The notes under the pieces were generated by a model that made no database searches, was not told the DNA's origin, and saw only the letters and a program-made list of their open reading frames with translations. From Thermoplasmata archaeon (GTDB lineage Archaea > Thermoplasmatota > Thermoplasmata > Lutacidiplasmatales > UBA184), in the NCBI GenBank assembly GCA_022749815.1, contig JAKIWV010000001.1:388124-452123 (forward strand): a stretch of DNA of 64,000 nt. The letters run 5' to 3'. Shown one piece after another: positions 1 to 7,997 of the stretch. Every line of letters begins with the position of its first letter. The first letter of the stretch is position 1. The position numbers were made by a program, and so were the translations under genes.

Positions 1-117
1 GAAACCGATGTAGGCCCGGGGCGCGGACTCCCGTTCGAACAGCGAGCGGATCTCCTCGGGGGTGAGGACCTCGGCGGTGTGCCGGGTCACTCGGAGGGCG
101 CGCTCCTCGAGGTCCAC
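1..117 (-). CDS. tyrS: Tyrosyl-tRNA synthetase, N-terminal part (runs off the window)
   Basis: Only the first 39 codons are present, reading from a GTG at 117-115 to the window edge. The residues run through HTAEVLTPEEIRSLFE and then RAYIGF, which matches the start of archaeal TyrRS, where a short helix leads into the conserved AY(I/V)GF(E/D)PSG segment that opens the Rossmann fold. The enzyme charges tRNA-Tyr in the cytoplasm. The GTG start is supported by a TATA box at 141-147, about 27 bp upstream, implying a leaderless mRNA. The catalytic HIGH and KMSKS regions lie outside the window, so the call rests on the N-terminal match alone. Confidence 0.82.
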   Translation of the reverse strand, partial: MDLEERALRVTRHTAEVLTPEEIRSLFERESAPRAYIGF

Positions 118-137
118 GCCTGCGCGAGGAACCGCGG

Positions 138-150
138 CTCTATTTATGCA
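138..150. promoter_or_regulatory. Single TATA box apparently shared by two divergent leaderless genes
   Basis: The element TATTTATGCA at 141-150 is the only AT-rich stretch between the two divergent genes. Its centre, near 144, is 26 bp from the ATG at 170 on the plus strand and 27 bp from the GTG at 117 on the minus strand. Both distances are the archaeal TATA-to-start-site spacing, so one TBP site could serve both directions and both mRNAs would be leaderless. Confidence 0.6.
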
Positions 151-169
151 CCCATGTTCGAAATCCCCG

Positions 170-727
170 ATGGAAGTCGACCTCGTACCCACCCGCCGGT
201 TGCAACGCTGGTCCCGGGCGCGCGAGCTGCTCGGCCCGGTCGCCCGGGTGGCCGCCGCGTTTCCGGAACTGTCCGGCCTTCGAATACGCATCGACCTTCT
301 CCCCGGCGGCTCGCGGCGGCTCGGCAGCGCATCGATCCTGGAACACCCGCCCCGAGTAGCCTTCCACCCTCGGCTCGTGGAACGACCCTCGGAGCTCGCG
401 GCGACGGCCGCTCACGAGTTCATGCACTTACTCCAATGGCCACTCCACCAGGTCCCTAACGGGGAACGCGCTTGCGACCTCTACGTCCTGGCTCGTTTCG
501 GCACCCTCTTCCAGGGGCCGCCGAACTACCTGGAAGTCCCGCGGAAGGCCCGGAACCACTGGGCGTCGTGGGCTCCTGTGGCGAGTGAGCTCGCCCGGCA
601 AGCCCTCGAGGAACGGCGTCACGGCCGACGGCAATACCTCCGTTGGTGGGAGGAGGAGTTCCGCTCCCGCGTGCCGGGGTCAGTCTCGGCCGGATGGGGA
701 CCCGGTTCGGCGGCCAGAGCTCCGTGA
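170..727 (+). CDS. HExxH metallopeptidase-like protein
   Basis: A 185-residue soluble protein. It carries the sequence AAHEFMHLLQ with the HExxH zinc-site motif at residues 82-86, followed about 15 residues later by GERACDLYVLAR, whose acidic residues could supply a third ligand. This suggests a zinc-dependent hydrolase of the minigluzincin/SprT sort, but I do not recognise the family, and no signal peptide or membrane segment is visible. The C-terminus is rich in Arg and Trp. The ATG at 170 is preferred over upstream in-frame codons because the TATA box at 141-147 places the transcription start here. The gene is divergent from tyrS and lies 61 bp upstream of the coiled-coil ATPase gene. Confidence 0.65.
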   Translation: MEVDLVPTRRLQRWSRARELLGPVARVAAAFPELSGLRIRIDLLPGGSRRLGSASILEHPPRVAFHPRLVERPSELAATAAHEFMHLLQWPLHQVPNGERACDLYVLARFGTLFQGPPNYLEVPRKARNHWASWAPVASELARQALEERRHGRRQYLRWWEEEFRSRVPGSVSAGWGPGSAARAP

Positions 728-788
728 CGGACCGCCCGGCGGCCCACAGGAGTTAAGCTCGGCTGTCACCCTTCTATCGGTAGCCCCG

Positions 789-2930
789 ATGACCGACTCG
801 ACGGACGCATCGGCCGAGACGGCTCCCGCGCGTGAGGAGGCGGACCCGGACCACGCGAAGGACCGAAAGCCGACGGCTCAGGCTCCCGATACGACGCCAA
901 CGAGCGGCGAACGGATCGTTGAGAGATGGATGGCCTCGGTCGGCAAGGCCGAACGGCCAAAGCGTACCAAGATCACGACCCCGACGAAGGGATCGACCGA
1001 TGTCCTGCGGAAGTGGGTCGACGGCGACGACTCGGTGCTGGAGTCCTGGATCCAATCCTCCGAGCCGGCCCAACCCTCCGCGGCGCCGGTCCCCTCCATG
1101 AGTGAGGAGTACGGTCTCACCCCCCCCGCGACACCGGAGGCTCCCCCCCCGGCGCCGACCGTCCCGACGGAACTCCCGGCCTCGCCCACCCTTTTGGCGA
1201 ACGTCGGGGAACGCGAGGCGACCCTGGTCCGGTGGCTCAACGACCTACTGGACCGTGTGAAGTCGGACCAGTTCGAGCCCCACTCGCTGGTCCAGGAGCT
1301 CCAGGACATTCAACGCCAGCTCTACGACGAACGCCAGAAGCGCAAGCAGATGGAGGAAGAGCTCGAGCACGTCAAGCGTGGCTCGATCGCCGTGATCAAG
1401 TACGTGCGGAACCGGGAGTCGAAGGCCCGGGAGCAGCTCGTCCAGGAGATGGAGGGTCGCATTTCGGAACTCCAGATGGCCCTCGACCGGGTGGGCACTG
1501 AGATTGCCCCGTCCACCACTTCCGCCGTTATCGAATCGACCGACGGCGGGGCCGGATCCGCCGGTCCGGCGGAGGGCATGTCCCGAGAAGCGGAGGCCAA
1601 GGTCCGGCTCGAGTTCGCGGAGCGGGAGCACGGCTACATCGAGCGAGAGACCGAGCTCCGGCGCCGGCAGATCCAGCTCGAAGAGGAGATCCGCAACGGC
1701 CGGTCCGAGCTCGAACTGTCCCGGAAACGACTCCTGACCGTCGGCGCCGACGAACGGTCCCTCACCGAGTCGCTCCAGTCCCGCATGAACACCGCGGACA
1801 TGCGGGAGCGCGAGCTGGCCCGGCGGGAGAACGAGCTCCGGACCAAGTTCGAGGAAATCAGCCTCCAGACCGAGGAGGTCGAGCGCCGCCGGACCCCCCT
1901 GGAATTCAAGGAGAAGGAGCTCCAGGCGTGGGAACACGAGCTCCGGATCCAGAAAGAAGCCGTGGCGCTCCAGGTCCGCCGGGTCGAGGAAGCGAAGCTC
2001 GCCGGCGGCTCCCTGGACTCCGTCGAAAAGTCCAAGCGACTTTCCGACCTGCAAACGGATATCACGAAGCGGGAGGAGGAGCTCCGGACCCGCGAAACGT
2101 TCCTGTCCCAGCGGATGCAGGAGCTCGAAGGGCTCGAAGGAAAGGCCGCCGAGGTCGAGGCGGCGCGGTCGGAGGCCGACGTGGCGGCGACGACGTCGGC
2201 GATGAAGGTACGCACCGGCGTGCGTCGATTGGACGACCTCCTGTTCGGCGGCATCCCGATCGGTTCCCAACTTCTTGTGAACGGCCCGGCCCACACCGGA
2301 AAGGACGTGCTCGCCCGCGCGTTCATGACCGAGGGCCTCAAGAACGGCGCCGGCGCGATCTGGGTGCTCACCGACAAGACGTACCAGACCGTCCGCGAGG
2401 AAGCGACCGGCTTCCTGTCCAACTACGCCGAACTCGAGCAGAAAGGCCTGGTGAAGTACATCGACCTCTATTCGCGGAGCCTGGGCCTGACCGAAGGGGA
2501 ACGGAACGCCGTCCTCTTCTCCATGACCGACAAAGGCGCGATGGATGGCCTGACGGCTCGGGTCAACGAATTCGCTCTCGAGTTCAAGTCGAAAGGGATT
2601 CCGTACCGTCTCGTCTTCGAGTCGGTCTCGACGATCACGGCGTACCTCGACACCGCCGCGACGTTCCGGTTCCTCCAGCCGTTCGTCGGTCGACGGAAGG
2701 TCGACGGCGCCGCCGGCTACTACCTGATCGAGACCGGGATGCACAGCGAGGCGGACATCCGGACCCTCGAGCACATGATGGACGGGTCGCTCAACCTCAA
2801 GATCGACCAACTGAAGAACTTCCTATCGGTCCGGGGCACCACCGACGTCCAGTCCCGAGCCTGGGTCGGCTACAACTTCACGAAGCGCGCCTTCTCACTG
2901 GGCTCGTTCTCGCTCGACCACATCCGCTAG
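789..2930 (+). CDS. Coiled-coil protein with C-terminal KaiC/RAD55-type ATPase domain
   Basis: A 713-residue cytoplasmic protein in three parts. Residues 1-150 are acidic, Pro/Thr-rich and probably disordered. Residues about 150-460 are a long heptad-rich coiled coil dominated by Glu, Arg and Leu. The rest is a RecA-fold domain beginning VRTGVRRLDDLLFGGIP, a typical KaiC/RAD55 opening, with a Walker A loop GPAHTGKD at residues 499-506. The last Walker A position is Asp instead of Ser/Thr, as in some archaeal GvpD/HTR-like ATPases, so hydrolysis may be weak or absent. The architecture suggests an oligomeric scaffold or signalling ATPase; its partner is unknown. The ATG at 789 follows a TATA-like AGTTAAGC at 751-758. 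Confidence 0.75.
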   Translation: MTDSTDASAETAPAREEADPDHAKDRKPTAQAPDTTPTSGERIVERWMASVGKAERPKRTKITTPTKGSTDVLRKWVDGDDSVLESWIQSSEPAQPSAAPVPSMSEEYGLTPPATPEAPPPAPTVPTELPASPTLLANVGEREATLVRWLNDLLDRVKSDQFEPHSLVQELQDIQRQLYDERQKRKQMEEELEHVKRGSIAVIKYVRNRESKAREQLVQEMEGRISELQMALDRVGTEIAPSTTSAVIESTDGGAGSAGPAEGMSREAEAKVRLEFAEREHGYIERETELRRRQIQLEEEIRNGRSELELSRKRLLTVGADERSLTESLQSRMNTADMRERELARRENELRTKFEEISLQTEEVERRRTPLEFKEKELQAWEHELRIQKEAVALQVRRVEEAKLAGGSLDSVEKSKRLSDLQTDITKREEELRTRETFLSQRMQELEGLEGKAAEVEAARSEADVAATTSAMKVRTGVRRLDDLLFGGIPIGSQLLVNGPAHTGKDVLARAFMTEGLKNGAGAIWVLTDKTYQTVREEATGFLSNYAELEQKGLVKYIDLYSRSLGLTEGERNAVLFSMTDKGAMDGLTARVNEFALEFKSKGIPYRLVFESVSTITAYLDTAATFRFLQPFVGRRKVDGAAGYYLIETGMHSEADIRTLEHMMDGSLNLKIDQLKNFLSVRGTTDVQSRAWVGYNFTKRAFSLGSFSLDHIR

Positions 2931-2983
2931 GCGGCTGCGGTGGTCGCTTCGCGAGTCAGGAATTCGCGGACTGGGGGGGGACT

Positions 2984-4129
2984 GTGAGAAACCGAACTCG
3001 GCGAAGCCTGGCGTTCGCAATGCCCGGGCCGGTTTCCCTCGTTCTCGTGGTCCTTCTCGTCTCTGTGGGCGCCCGCGGGGCAACGGACTCGAGACTCCCC
3101 TCGGGACCCGCACAGCTGAGTGCCCCCCTAGTTGCCTGGGTGACGGCCTCAGAAGCCCCACCCGCCGGCGCGGCCCCTATCGTGCTCGACCTGAGCGCCA
3201 ACGTTTCTGGCGGCTCACCGCCGTACCGCGAGGTATGGATACCAGGCGACGGACGCGCCGAATCGAACCCCACTAACCCGTACGTGCTGATCTACTCCGG
3301 CGGGCAGTATCGCGTCGTCCTGACCGTTACCGATTCGGCCGGGGCGACGGCGACCGGCACGAGCTTCCCGTTCACCCCTTCAGATTCGTGGGGGGGGGCC
3401 GCGGTGCAAGCGGGGGCGAGTGTGACCTTCGGAGTTGTGCCACTCGCGGTCCAGTTCGAGGGCACGCCGTCCGGTCTCGATGGCCTGGTGGGTAACCCTG
3501 TCTGGTACTTTGGAGACGGGACACCCCCGGTCCCCGGCTGGAACTCGAGCCACACGTACCTCCAGCCTGGAAGCTTCGCGGCCACGCTCAACGCGTCAAC
3601 TCCCCGCGGGCAGAACGCAAGCTACGTCATCACCGAACTCGTAGCGGCGCCCTCCGAGCCACCGTACGTGGTGGCGAACGCCACGGCGACTTTCGCCTGC
3701 GGACCGAATCAAGTGAACCTGGTTAACGCGGTTCTCTGGAGCGAGGCGGCGGGCGGGACTCCTCCATATCACTACGCCTGGGTCTTCGGCGATGGATCCA
3801 CCGGAACCGGGGCGACTGTCACCCACCAATACTCGGGCTATGTGAATCCGATCGCGGGGCCGCGGTTCGTGCCTCGGGTCTTGGTCGTCGATAGCCGAGG
3901 CGTCGAAGCCACCAGTTCGGTACCGGTGGAGGTGGCGCCGCCCTGCGGACATCCCATTGGTCTCATCGTGGACGATGCCTACTGGCTCTTCGCGTGGGCC
4001 TCCGTCCTGCTCCTCGGCGCGGCCTTCGGGGTCGGCCTTTGGCGACTCGCGCGACGGCCACCGCCCCGCCCGCCTCCCGGCACCTCCGATCGCCCGGCTC
4101 TGACGCTCCCGTACGACCCCCCGAAATGA
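2984..4129 (+). CDS. PKD-domain surface protein with C-terminal membrane anchor
   Basis: A 381-residue exported protein. The GTG at 2984 gives a good signal peptide: a basic n-region (RNRTRRS), a hydrophobic core VSLVLVVLLVSVGA and then a polar mature end. Two or three PKD/Ig-like repeats follow, marked by GGSPPYREVW, YFGDGTPPV and YAWVFGDGSTG. A single transmembrane segment (ASVLLLGAAFGVGLWRLA) near residue 340 is followed by a short basic, Pro-rich cytoplasmic tail. Such proteins are displayed on the archaeal cell surface and usually mediate adhesion or envelope structure. It lies 53 bp downstream of the ATPase gene on the same strand without a clear TATA of its own, so cotranscription is possible. 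An alternative ATG start lies at 3020. Confidence 0.72.
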   Translation: MRNRTRRSLAFAMPGPVSLVLVVLLVSVGARGATDSRLPSGPAQLSAPLVAWVTASEAPPAGAAPIVLDLSANVSGGSPPYREVWIPGDGRAESNPTNPYVLIYSGGQYRVVLTVTDSAGATATGTSFPFTPSDSWGGAAVQAGASVTFGVVPLAVQFEGTPSGLDGLVGNPVWYFGDGTPPVPGWNSSHTYLQPGSFAATLNASTPRGQNASYVITELVAAPSEPPYVVANATATFACGPNQVNLVNAVLWSEAAGGTPPYHYAWVFGDGSTGTGATVTHQYSGYVNPIAGPRFVPRVLVVDSRGVEATSSVPVEVAPPCGHPIGLIVDDAYWLFAWASVLLLGAAFGVGLWRLARRPPPRPPPGTSDRPALTLPYDPPK

Positions 4130-4160
4130 GCCGACCAGGCCCTGCGCCCTCGCCGTGACA

Positions 4161-4170
4161 AGTATATATT
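4161..4170 (+). promoter_or_regulatory. TATA box of the SRP RNA gene
   Basis: AGTATATATT at 4161-4170 is the strongest TATA match in this stretch. Its centre is about 26 bp upstream of the predicted 5' end of the SRP RNA near 4191. Confidence 0.75.
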
Positions 4171-4190
4171 CCAACAGACCGTGGTTCTCC

Positions 4191-4505
4191 CCGCTAGGCT
4201 AGACCGGGGGGTTGGGCGTCCCCTTTTACACCGAAACCGTCCTTAGCGGGGGTGACAGGCAGGAGCGACGCGCACCGGGGGAATCCGTCTCGTTCGTCTT
4301 CGTCGACGCTCTGTTCCACTGGGCCGCGGGCACCGCGACGAGCGCTCGGAGGAGCGCCCTAGCGGTTACCCATCACGGGAACCGGGTCAGGTCCTGACGG
4401 GAGCAGCCTTACCGTGACCCGACGACGCTGGTGGGGCGACGGGGCTGAGGAGCGGACGGGGTTTCCGGCTTCTCTCGATGCGCGGCCACCCTGCCGGCCT
4501 AGCAC
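4191..4505 (+). ncRNA. ffs: Signal recognition particle RNA (7S RNA)
   Basis: The terminal stem forms between GCTAGGC at 4193-4199 and GCCTAGC at 4497-4503. The 5' domain contains the archaeal signature ACCGGGGGGTTGGGCGTCCC, with the loop that contacts the second Alu hairpin. Helix 8, which binds SRP54, is unmistakable at 4383-4421: outer stem CGGGTCA/TGACCCG enclosing AGGTC, a tetraloop and GGGAGCAGCC. The total of about 315 nt is normal for archaea. The RNA scaffolds SRP19 and SRP54 for cotranslational targeting of membrane and secreted proteins. The helix 8 tetraloop is UGAC instead of the usual GGAA/GNRA. The exact ends are estimated to within a few bases. Confidence 0.92.
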
Positions 4506-4770
4506 CGCCGCCGTAGACCGCCGGTGGGACGTTGTTGTCCTAGACGGTGGAGGTCCCTCGTGAAAGGGAGGGGACATGAAAAATTCAGTAGTTCCCCCCT
4601 CCCCCCCTTACTCCACTCCACCCCCCTAGGTCGGAGTTTGCTCACCAAACGCGCCGGTCGAGGTATGCTGGAAGGTTGCGGCCATATCGCGGCCCCCCCT
4701 GGGCCTCTCTAGAGTCCCAGTGACCCTTGGCCCGCCGAGCGAGCCCAGGCGTGGACACCATCGTCGCGAC
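4506..4770. other. Gene-free region after the SRP RNA
   Basis: No convincing coding sequence is present. A pyrimidine-rich tract at about 4585-4630 (runs of C broken by TT and AC) lies shortly after the SRP RNA and may act in its termination. Confidence 0.5.
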
Positions 4771-5598
4771 TTACTTGCTTCCGCCACCCCGCAGTCGGGA
4801 AGCGCGTTGGATTGCCCGAGCCGCTCGTCGGGCCGGGAATCTGCCCTCGAGTGTGAAGGTTCGGGAGGCCCCCTCGCCGGTCTTCAGGAACAGCTGACCA
4901 GCGCCACTTCCTCCCACCGAAGGTTCGACGGCAACGAGGTCTTTTAGCGGAATACTCTCCCCCGATGCGTAGACGAATCCATCCGCCAGATCGCGACGAT
5001 TGACTTGAATCAAACGAGCGTTGGTCAAGAGGAGGCCCCCGGGGGCCCCGTCCCAATTGCCCGCCCAATACCAACGAAGCATCTCCCCGGGCTGACGGAG
5101 GATGGCGTCCCGGACGTAACTGGGCGGCCGGAGGCCTCCCGCCGGTACGGCCGCTCCGGCGATGAAAACAATCCCACCGAGGACCAACAAGACGACTCCG
5201 GCGGCCCCGCCGTAGAGGGGGCCCCTGTACACGACGTCCACGTTCTGCGGGACGCTCGAATAGACCTCGTATCCATCGCCAGCGACGCCGCTGAAGTTGA
5301 GTCTCCCGATGGTGGCGGTCCCCCGGACGATCAGATGAGAAGGGATGGCGTAAGCCCTTCCGCCAGAGCACGATGTATCCGTGCCGCACGAGTAGACCGA
5401 CACCGTGGCGCTCGTGGAGGACGCCCAGCTCACGGAGAAGTTGATGGCCTCTGGGGTTACGGCGGGCTCCCAGAACGTCGCGGGGGCGGTGCTCGTCGCG
5501 TGTTCCGTGCCAACGCTCTGCCCGGCGATGGGAATTGAATAGAGTAAGGCGCCGAGCCCGAGTATGATAGCGCCGGCAATGACGGCCCGGAGAATCAT
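4771..5598 (-). CDS. Membrane protein with extracellular loop and cytoplasmic PH-like domain
   Basis: A 275-residue protein of unrecognised family. It begins with a transmembrane segment (AVIAGAIILGLGALLYSIPI), then an extracytoplasmic domain of about 110 residues containing one CGTDTSC cysteine pair, then a second helix (GGAAGVVLLVLGGIVFIAGAAV). The C-terminal 110 residues include MLRWYWAGNWDG and LLTNARLIQVNRRDL, resembling the PH-like/GRAM folds that read 'this is now a lipid-bound domain'; that reading is tentative. The ATG at 5598 puts the first helix right at the N-terminus. The gene follows the PKD/kelch-like surface protein on the same strand after about 180 bp, so it may belong to the envelope gene group. 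Confidence 0.65.
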   Translation of the reverse strand: MILRAVIAGAIILGLGALLYSIPIAGQSVGTEHATSTAPATFWEPAVTPEAINFSVSWASSTSATVSVYSCGTDTSCSGGRAYAIPSHLIVRGTATIGRLNFSGVAGDGYEVYSSVPQNVDVVYRGPLYGGAAGVVLLVLGGIVFIAGAAVPAGGLRPPSYVRDAILRQPGEMLRWYWAGNWDGAPGGLLLTNARLIQVNRRDLADGFVYASGESIPLKDLVAVEPSVGGSGAGQLFLKTGEGASRTFTLEGRFPARRAARAIQRASRLRGGGSK

Positions 5599-5776
5599 TT
5601 CGTAGTCAAATCCCAACGAGGGAAGCTTCGAGTAGATAGGTCTTCTCAGGAGCCGGCACCCCTCACCGACCCCGAATGTGAGAGAACTCCCCAAGAGCGC
5701 ACCGCCGCCGTCGGCCCGAGTACGTCCGGCGGGGTGAGGAAGAGGACAGCGGTCACTCCATTCGCGCCGCTGCGGT

Positions 5777-7843
5777 CTACGGAGACGGCCCGGGTGCGAG
5801 ACCCCCGTCCGCTCCCGAAGCGGGGGTCCCCAGCCCGGTCGGGGTCGGGGAGCCCACCCGCTCGGTGCTGAGCGACGCTGTCGGCCTCCGGCGCCTCCAC
5901 GTCCACGCCACGAGACCGATGATCACCCCCACCGCGATTACGATCCCGATGACCAGATACAGCCCGGCGCCTTGGAAGAAACCGGTCGTCTCGACGGCGA
6001 TCGTAACCGAGCTGTTCACCGAACGGTTGACACCGTCCGTCACGGTCAGGTTCACCGCGTACGTGCCCGCTTTCGAGTACGTGTGGGCCGGCGGATCCTG
6101 TGCCGTGCTCGCGACCCCGTCCCCGAAGGCCCACGCGTAGGAGTACGTCCCGCTGCCACCGACGGGAACGGCCATGAAGGTGACCGATCCGCCGGGGGGA
6201 ATCGATGTCGGGCTGGCGGTGATCGACGCCGTCAGGGCAGGATAGACGGTCACGATACCGGTCGGGCTGGTCGCCGGGACGAAGTAGAAATCCGATTCCG
6301 TCACCGACGCGACGAACGAGCCCGAGGTCGCGTAGGCGTGCGTGATCCGGACCGAGAAGGGCGTCGAGGTGTTGTGGCCCGTCGCGATTCGAACGGTGCT
6401 GGGATGGCCGTCGCCGGGGAAGGCGGTCCAGCCCACTCGGATCCCGGTCCCGGAGCCCACGACCCAGGAGGCGTTGAACGTGGCAGTCATTCCCTGGTCC
6501 AGTGGATCCGGTGCGATGGTCACGGTCGTCGCCGGTGGGATCTCGTAGACCCACTCGTTGGAGTAGCAGGCGCTGATCGAGCCAAACCCGCCGATGATGA
6601 ACGGAGCGATGTTGTCGCTGACCTTCGGGAGAGCGGACCCGGCCACGGGGCAGTACCCGCTCGGCGACGAGGGGGAGATGGCGGTGGAGGGGAACCAGGC
6701 GCCCCCGAGGAAGAGCCAGGAGTCGTTGAGCCAGGTCTTCGACGAGGAGCTGTACCCGTCGGTCAAGAAGATGGCACCGAGCGGTGCATCCCAGGTCATG
6801 GCGGCCGACTCTCGCGCGGGCGGCGTCGTGCAGACCGAGGCGATGCAGCCCGCGTCGCGGCCGGTGATGTTGACCCATACCCCCGACGAGTCCATCGTAA
6901 AGGTAGCATTCGAAGTGGCGTTCGGGTGGGAGTCGAACCCACCGAACGAGACGAGGTACCCGTCCGTGGCGTCGTACGCCAGGGAGCTGAACTCGAGGTG
7001 GGTCGCGTTGGCCACCGTCCCGGGTCCCGGGCCGTGGTAGGCCCATCCCCCCGCGCCCAACACCCAGGTCTGGTCCCATACGTTCGAGATGTTTCGGCAG
7101 TCTCCGATCCTGCAGCCGTCGACGGCCACCAGGCCGTGGAGCGCCGGGTCCCAGGCCATCGCCCCCCAGGCCCACGTGACCTTCGCTCCGCCCGAGTCGA
7201 CCGGGATGCCGACCGTGGACGTGATGTTCGACCAACCGGCGTTCGTGAACAGCCAGGTGTCGCTCTCCGCGTTATCCGAGAGGTCCTCCCCGGCGAACAG
7301 CACGACGCCGCGGAGCAGGGGGTCGAAGTCCATCCCGGACCCCTGCCGCGCGGGCGGAAAGGAGGTGAGACTGGCGGTCCTGTTGCTCCACGAAGAACCG
7401 TTGTACACCCACGTCTGCGTGCCGGGACATGCCCCCGGGCTGCACCCATCGAAGAGCACGACCTCGGAGAGGAGCGGGTCGTACGCCATGAGACCCGAGA
7501 ACTCGACGGCCGGAGTCGCGCCGCGGGAGTGGGTGGAGATGTTCCCGGCCACGTCAAACCAGCGCGGAGACGCTGACGGCGGCGCGGCTCCATGGGGGCC
7601 CCGGAGGCCGCATGTCGCTTGGCCGCTGGAGCTCACGGTACAGCCCGCGGTGGCGCCGTGGGCCGGGCCGGCGCCTTCGTTGAGAGCCGCCGCGGCGGCG
7701 CTGACGATCCGCGAGGAGGCATCCTGGGCGGCCGCCATTTCCCCGGTCGGTGCGGTCGCTCCGACGGGGAGCGCGGCGAGTCCCCCCAGAATCAAGACGA
7801 GCACGACGAGCATGCTCGTCGCCCCCGCCCACGGGCGCGACAC
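5777..7843 (-). CDS. Large secreted protein with kelch-like repeats and PKD domain, membrane-anchored
   Basis: A 688-residue surface protein. The signal peptide (MLVVLVLILGGLAALPVGA) occupies the first 30 residues. Residues about 90-440 hold repeated blocks such as MAYDPLLSEVVLFDGCSPG, MDFDPLLRGVVLFAGE and WVYNGSSWSN, which look like kelch/galactose-oxidase beta-propeller blades. Residues about 450-620 carry PKD-like modules (GTYSYAWAFGDGVAST). A transmembrane helix (GLYLVIGIVIAVGVIIGLVAW) and a basic/Pro-rich tail close the protein. Many NxS/T sequons fit a glycosylated envelope protein. The GTG start at 7843 lies 27 bp downstream of a TATA-like GAAATAGTG (plus 7866-7874), so the mRNA is probably leaderless. 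Confidence 0.78.
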   Translation of the reverse strand: MSRPWAGATSMLVVLVLILGGLAALPVGATAPTGEMAAAQDASSRIVSAAAAALNEGAGPAHGATAGCTVSSSGQATCGLRGPHGAAPPSASPRWFDVAGNISTHSRGATPAVEFSGLMAYDPLLSEVVLFDGCSPGACPGTQTWVYNGSSWSNRTASLTSFPPARQGSGMDFDPLLRGVVLFAGEDLSDNAESDTWLFTNAGWSNITSTVGIPVDSGGAKVTWAWGAMAWDPALHGLVAVDGCRIGDCRNISNVWDQTWVLGAGGWAYHGPGPGTVANATHLEFSSLAYDATDGYLVSFGGFDSHPNATSNATFTMDSSGVWVNITGRDAGCIASVCTTPPARESAAMTWDAPLGAIFLTDGYSSSSKTWLNDSWLFLGGAWFPSTAISPSSPSGYCPVAGSALPKVSDNIAPFIIGGFGSISACYSNEWVYEIPPATTVTIAPDPLDQGMTATFNASWVVGSGTGIRVGWTAFPGDGHPSTVRIATGHNTSTPFSVRITHAYATSGSFVASVTESDFYFVPATSPTGIVTVYPALTASITASPTSIPPGGSVTFMAVPVGGSGTYSYAWAFGDGVASTAQDPPAHTYSKAGTYAVNLTVTDGVNRSVNSSVTIAVETTGFFQGAGLYLVIGIVIAVGVIIGLVAWTWRRRRPTASLSTERVGSPTPTGLGTPASGADGGLAPGPSP

Positions 7844-7997
7844 GAAACTATAGGTGCGAACCTCACTATTTCAATCTCTCATCCGCCGTGGCGCGGGCCG
7901 CTGACCGGGCCGTTCTCCCGTACCCTCGGGCGATGTTAGCAGCGCGGCTTCGGAAGAGGGGGCCGGAAGGGGTTCGCGTCGACCCGGGTGCACCGAG

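Noticed and set aside
4212..4397. Open frame of 61 codons in the SRP RNA region
   Set aside because: It lies wholly inside the SRP RNA, and the translated sequence has no protein-like pattern.
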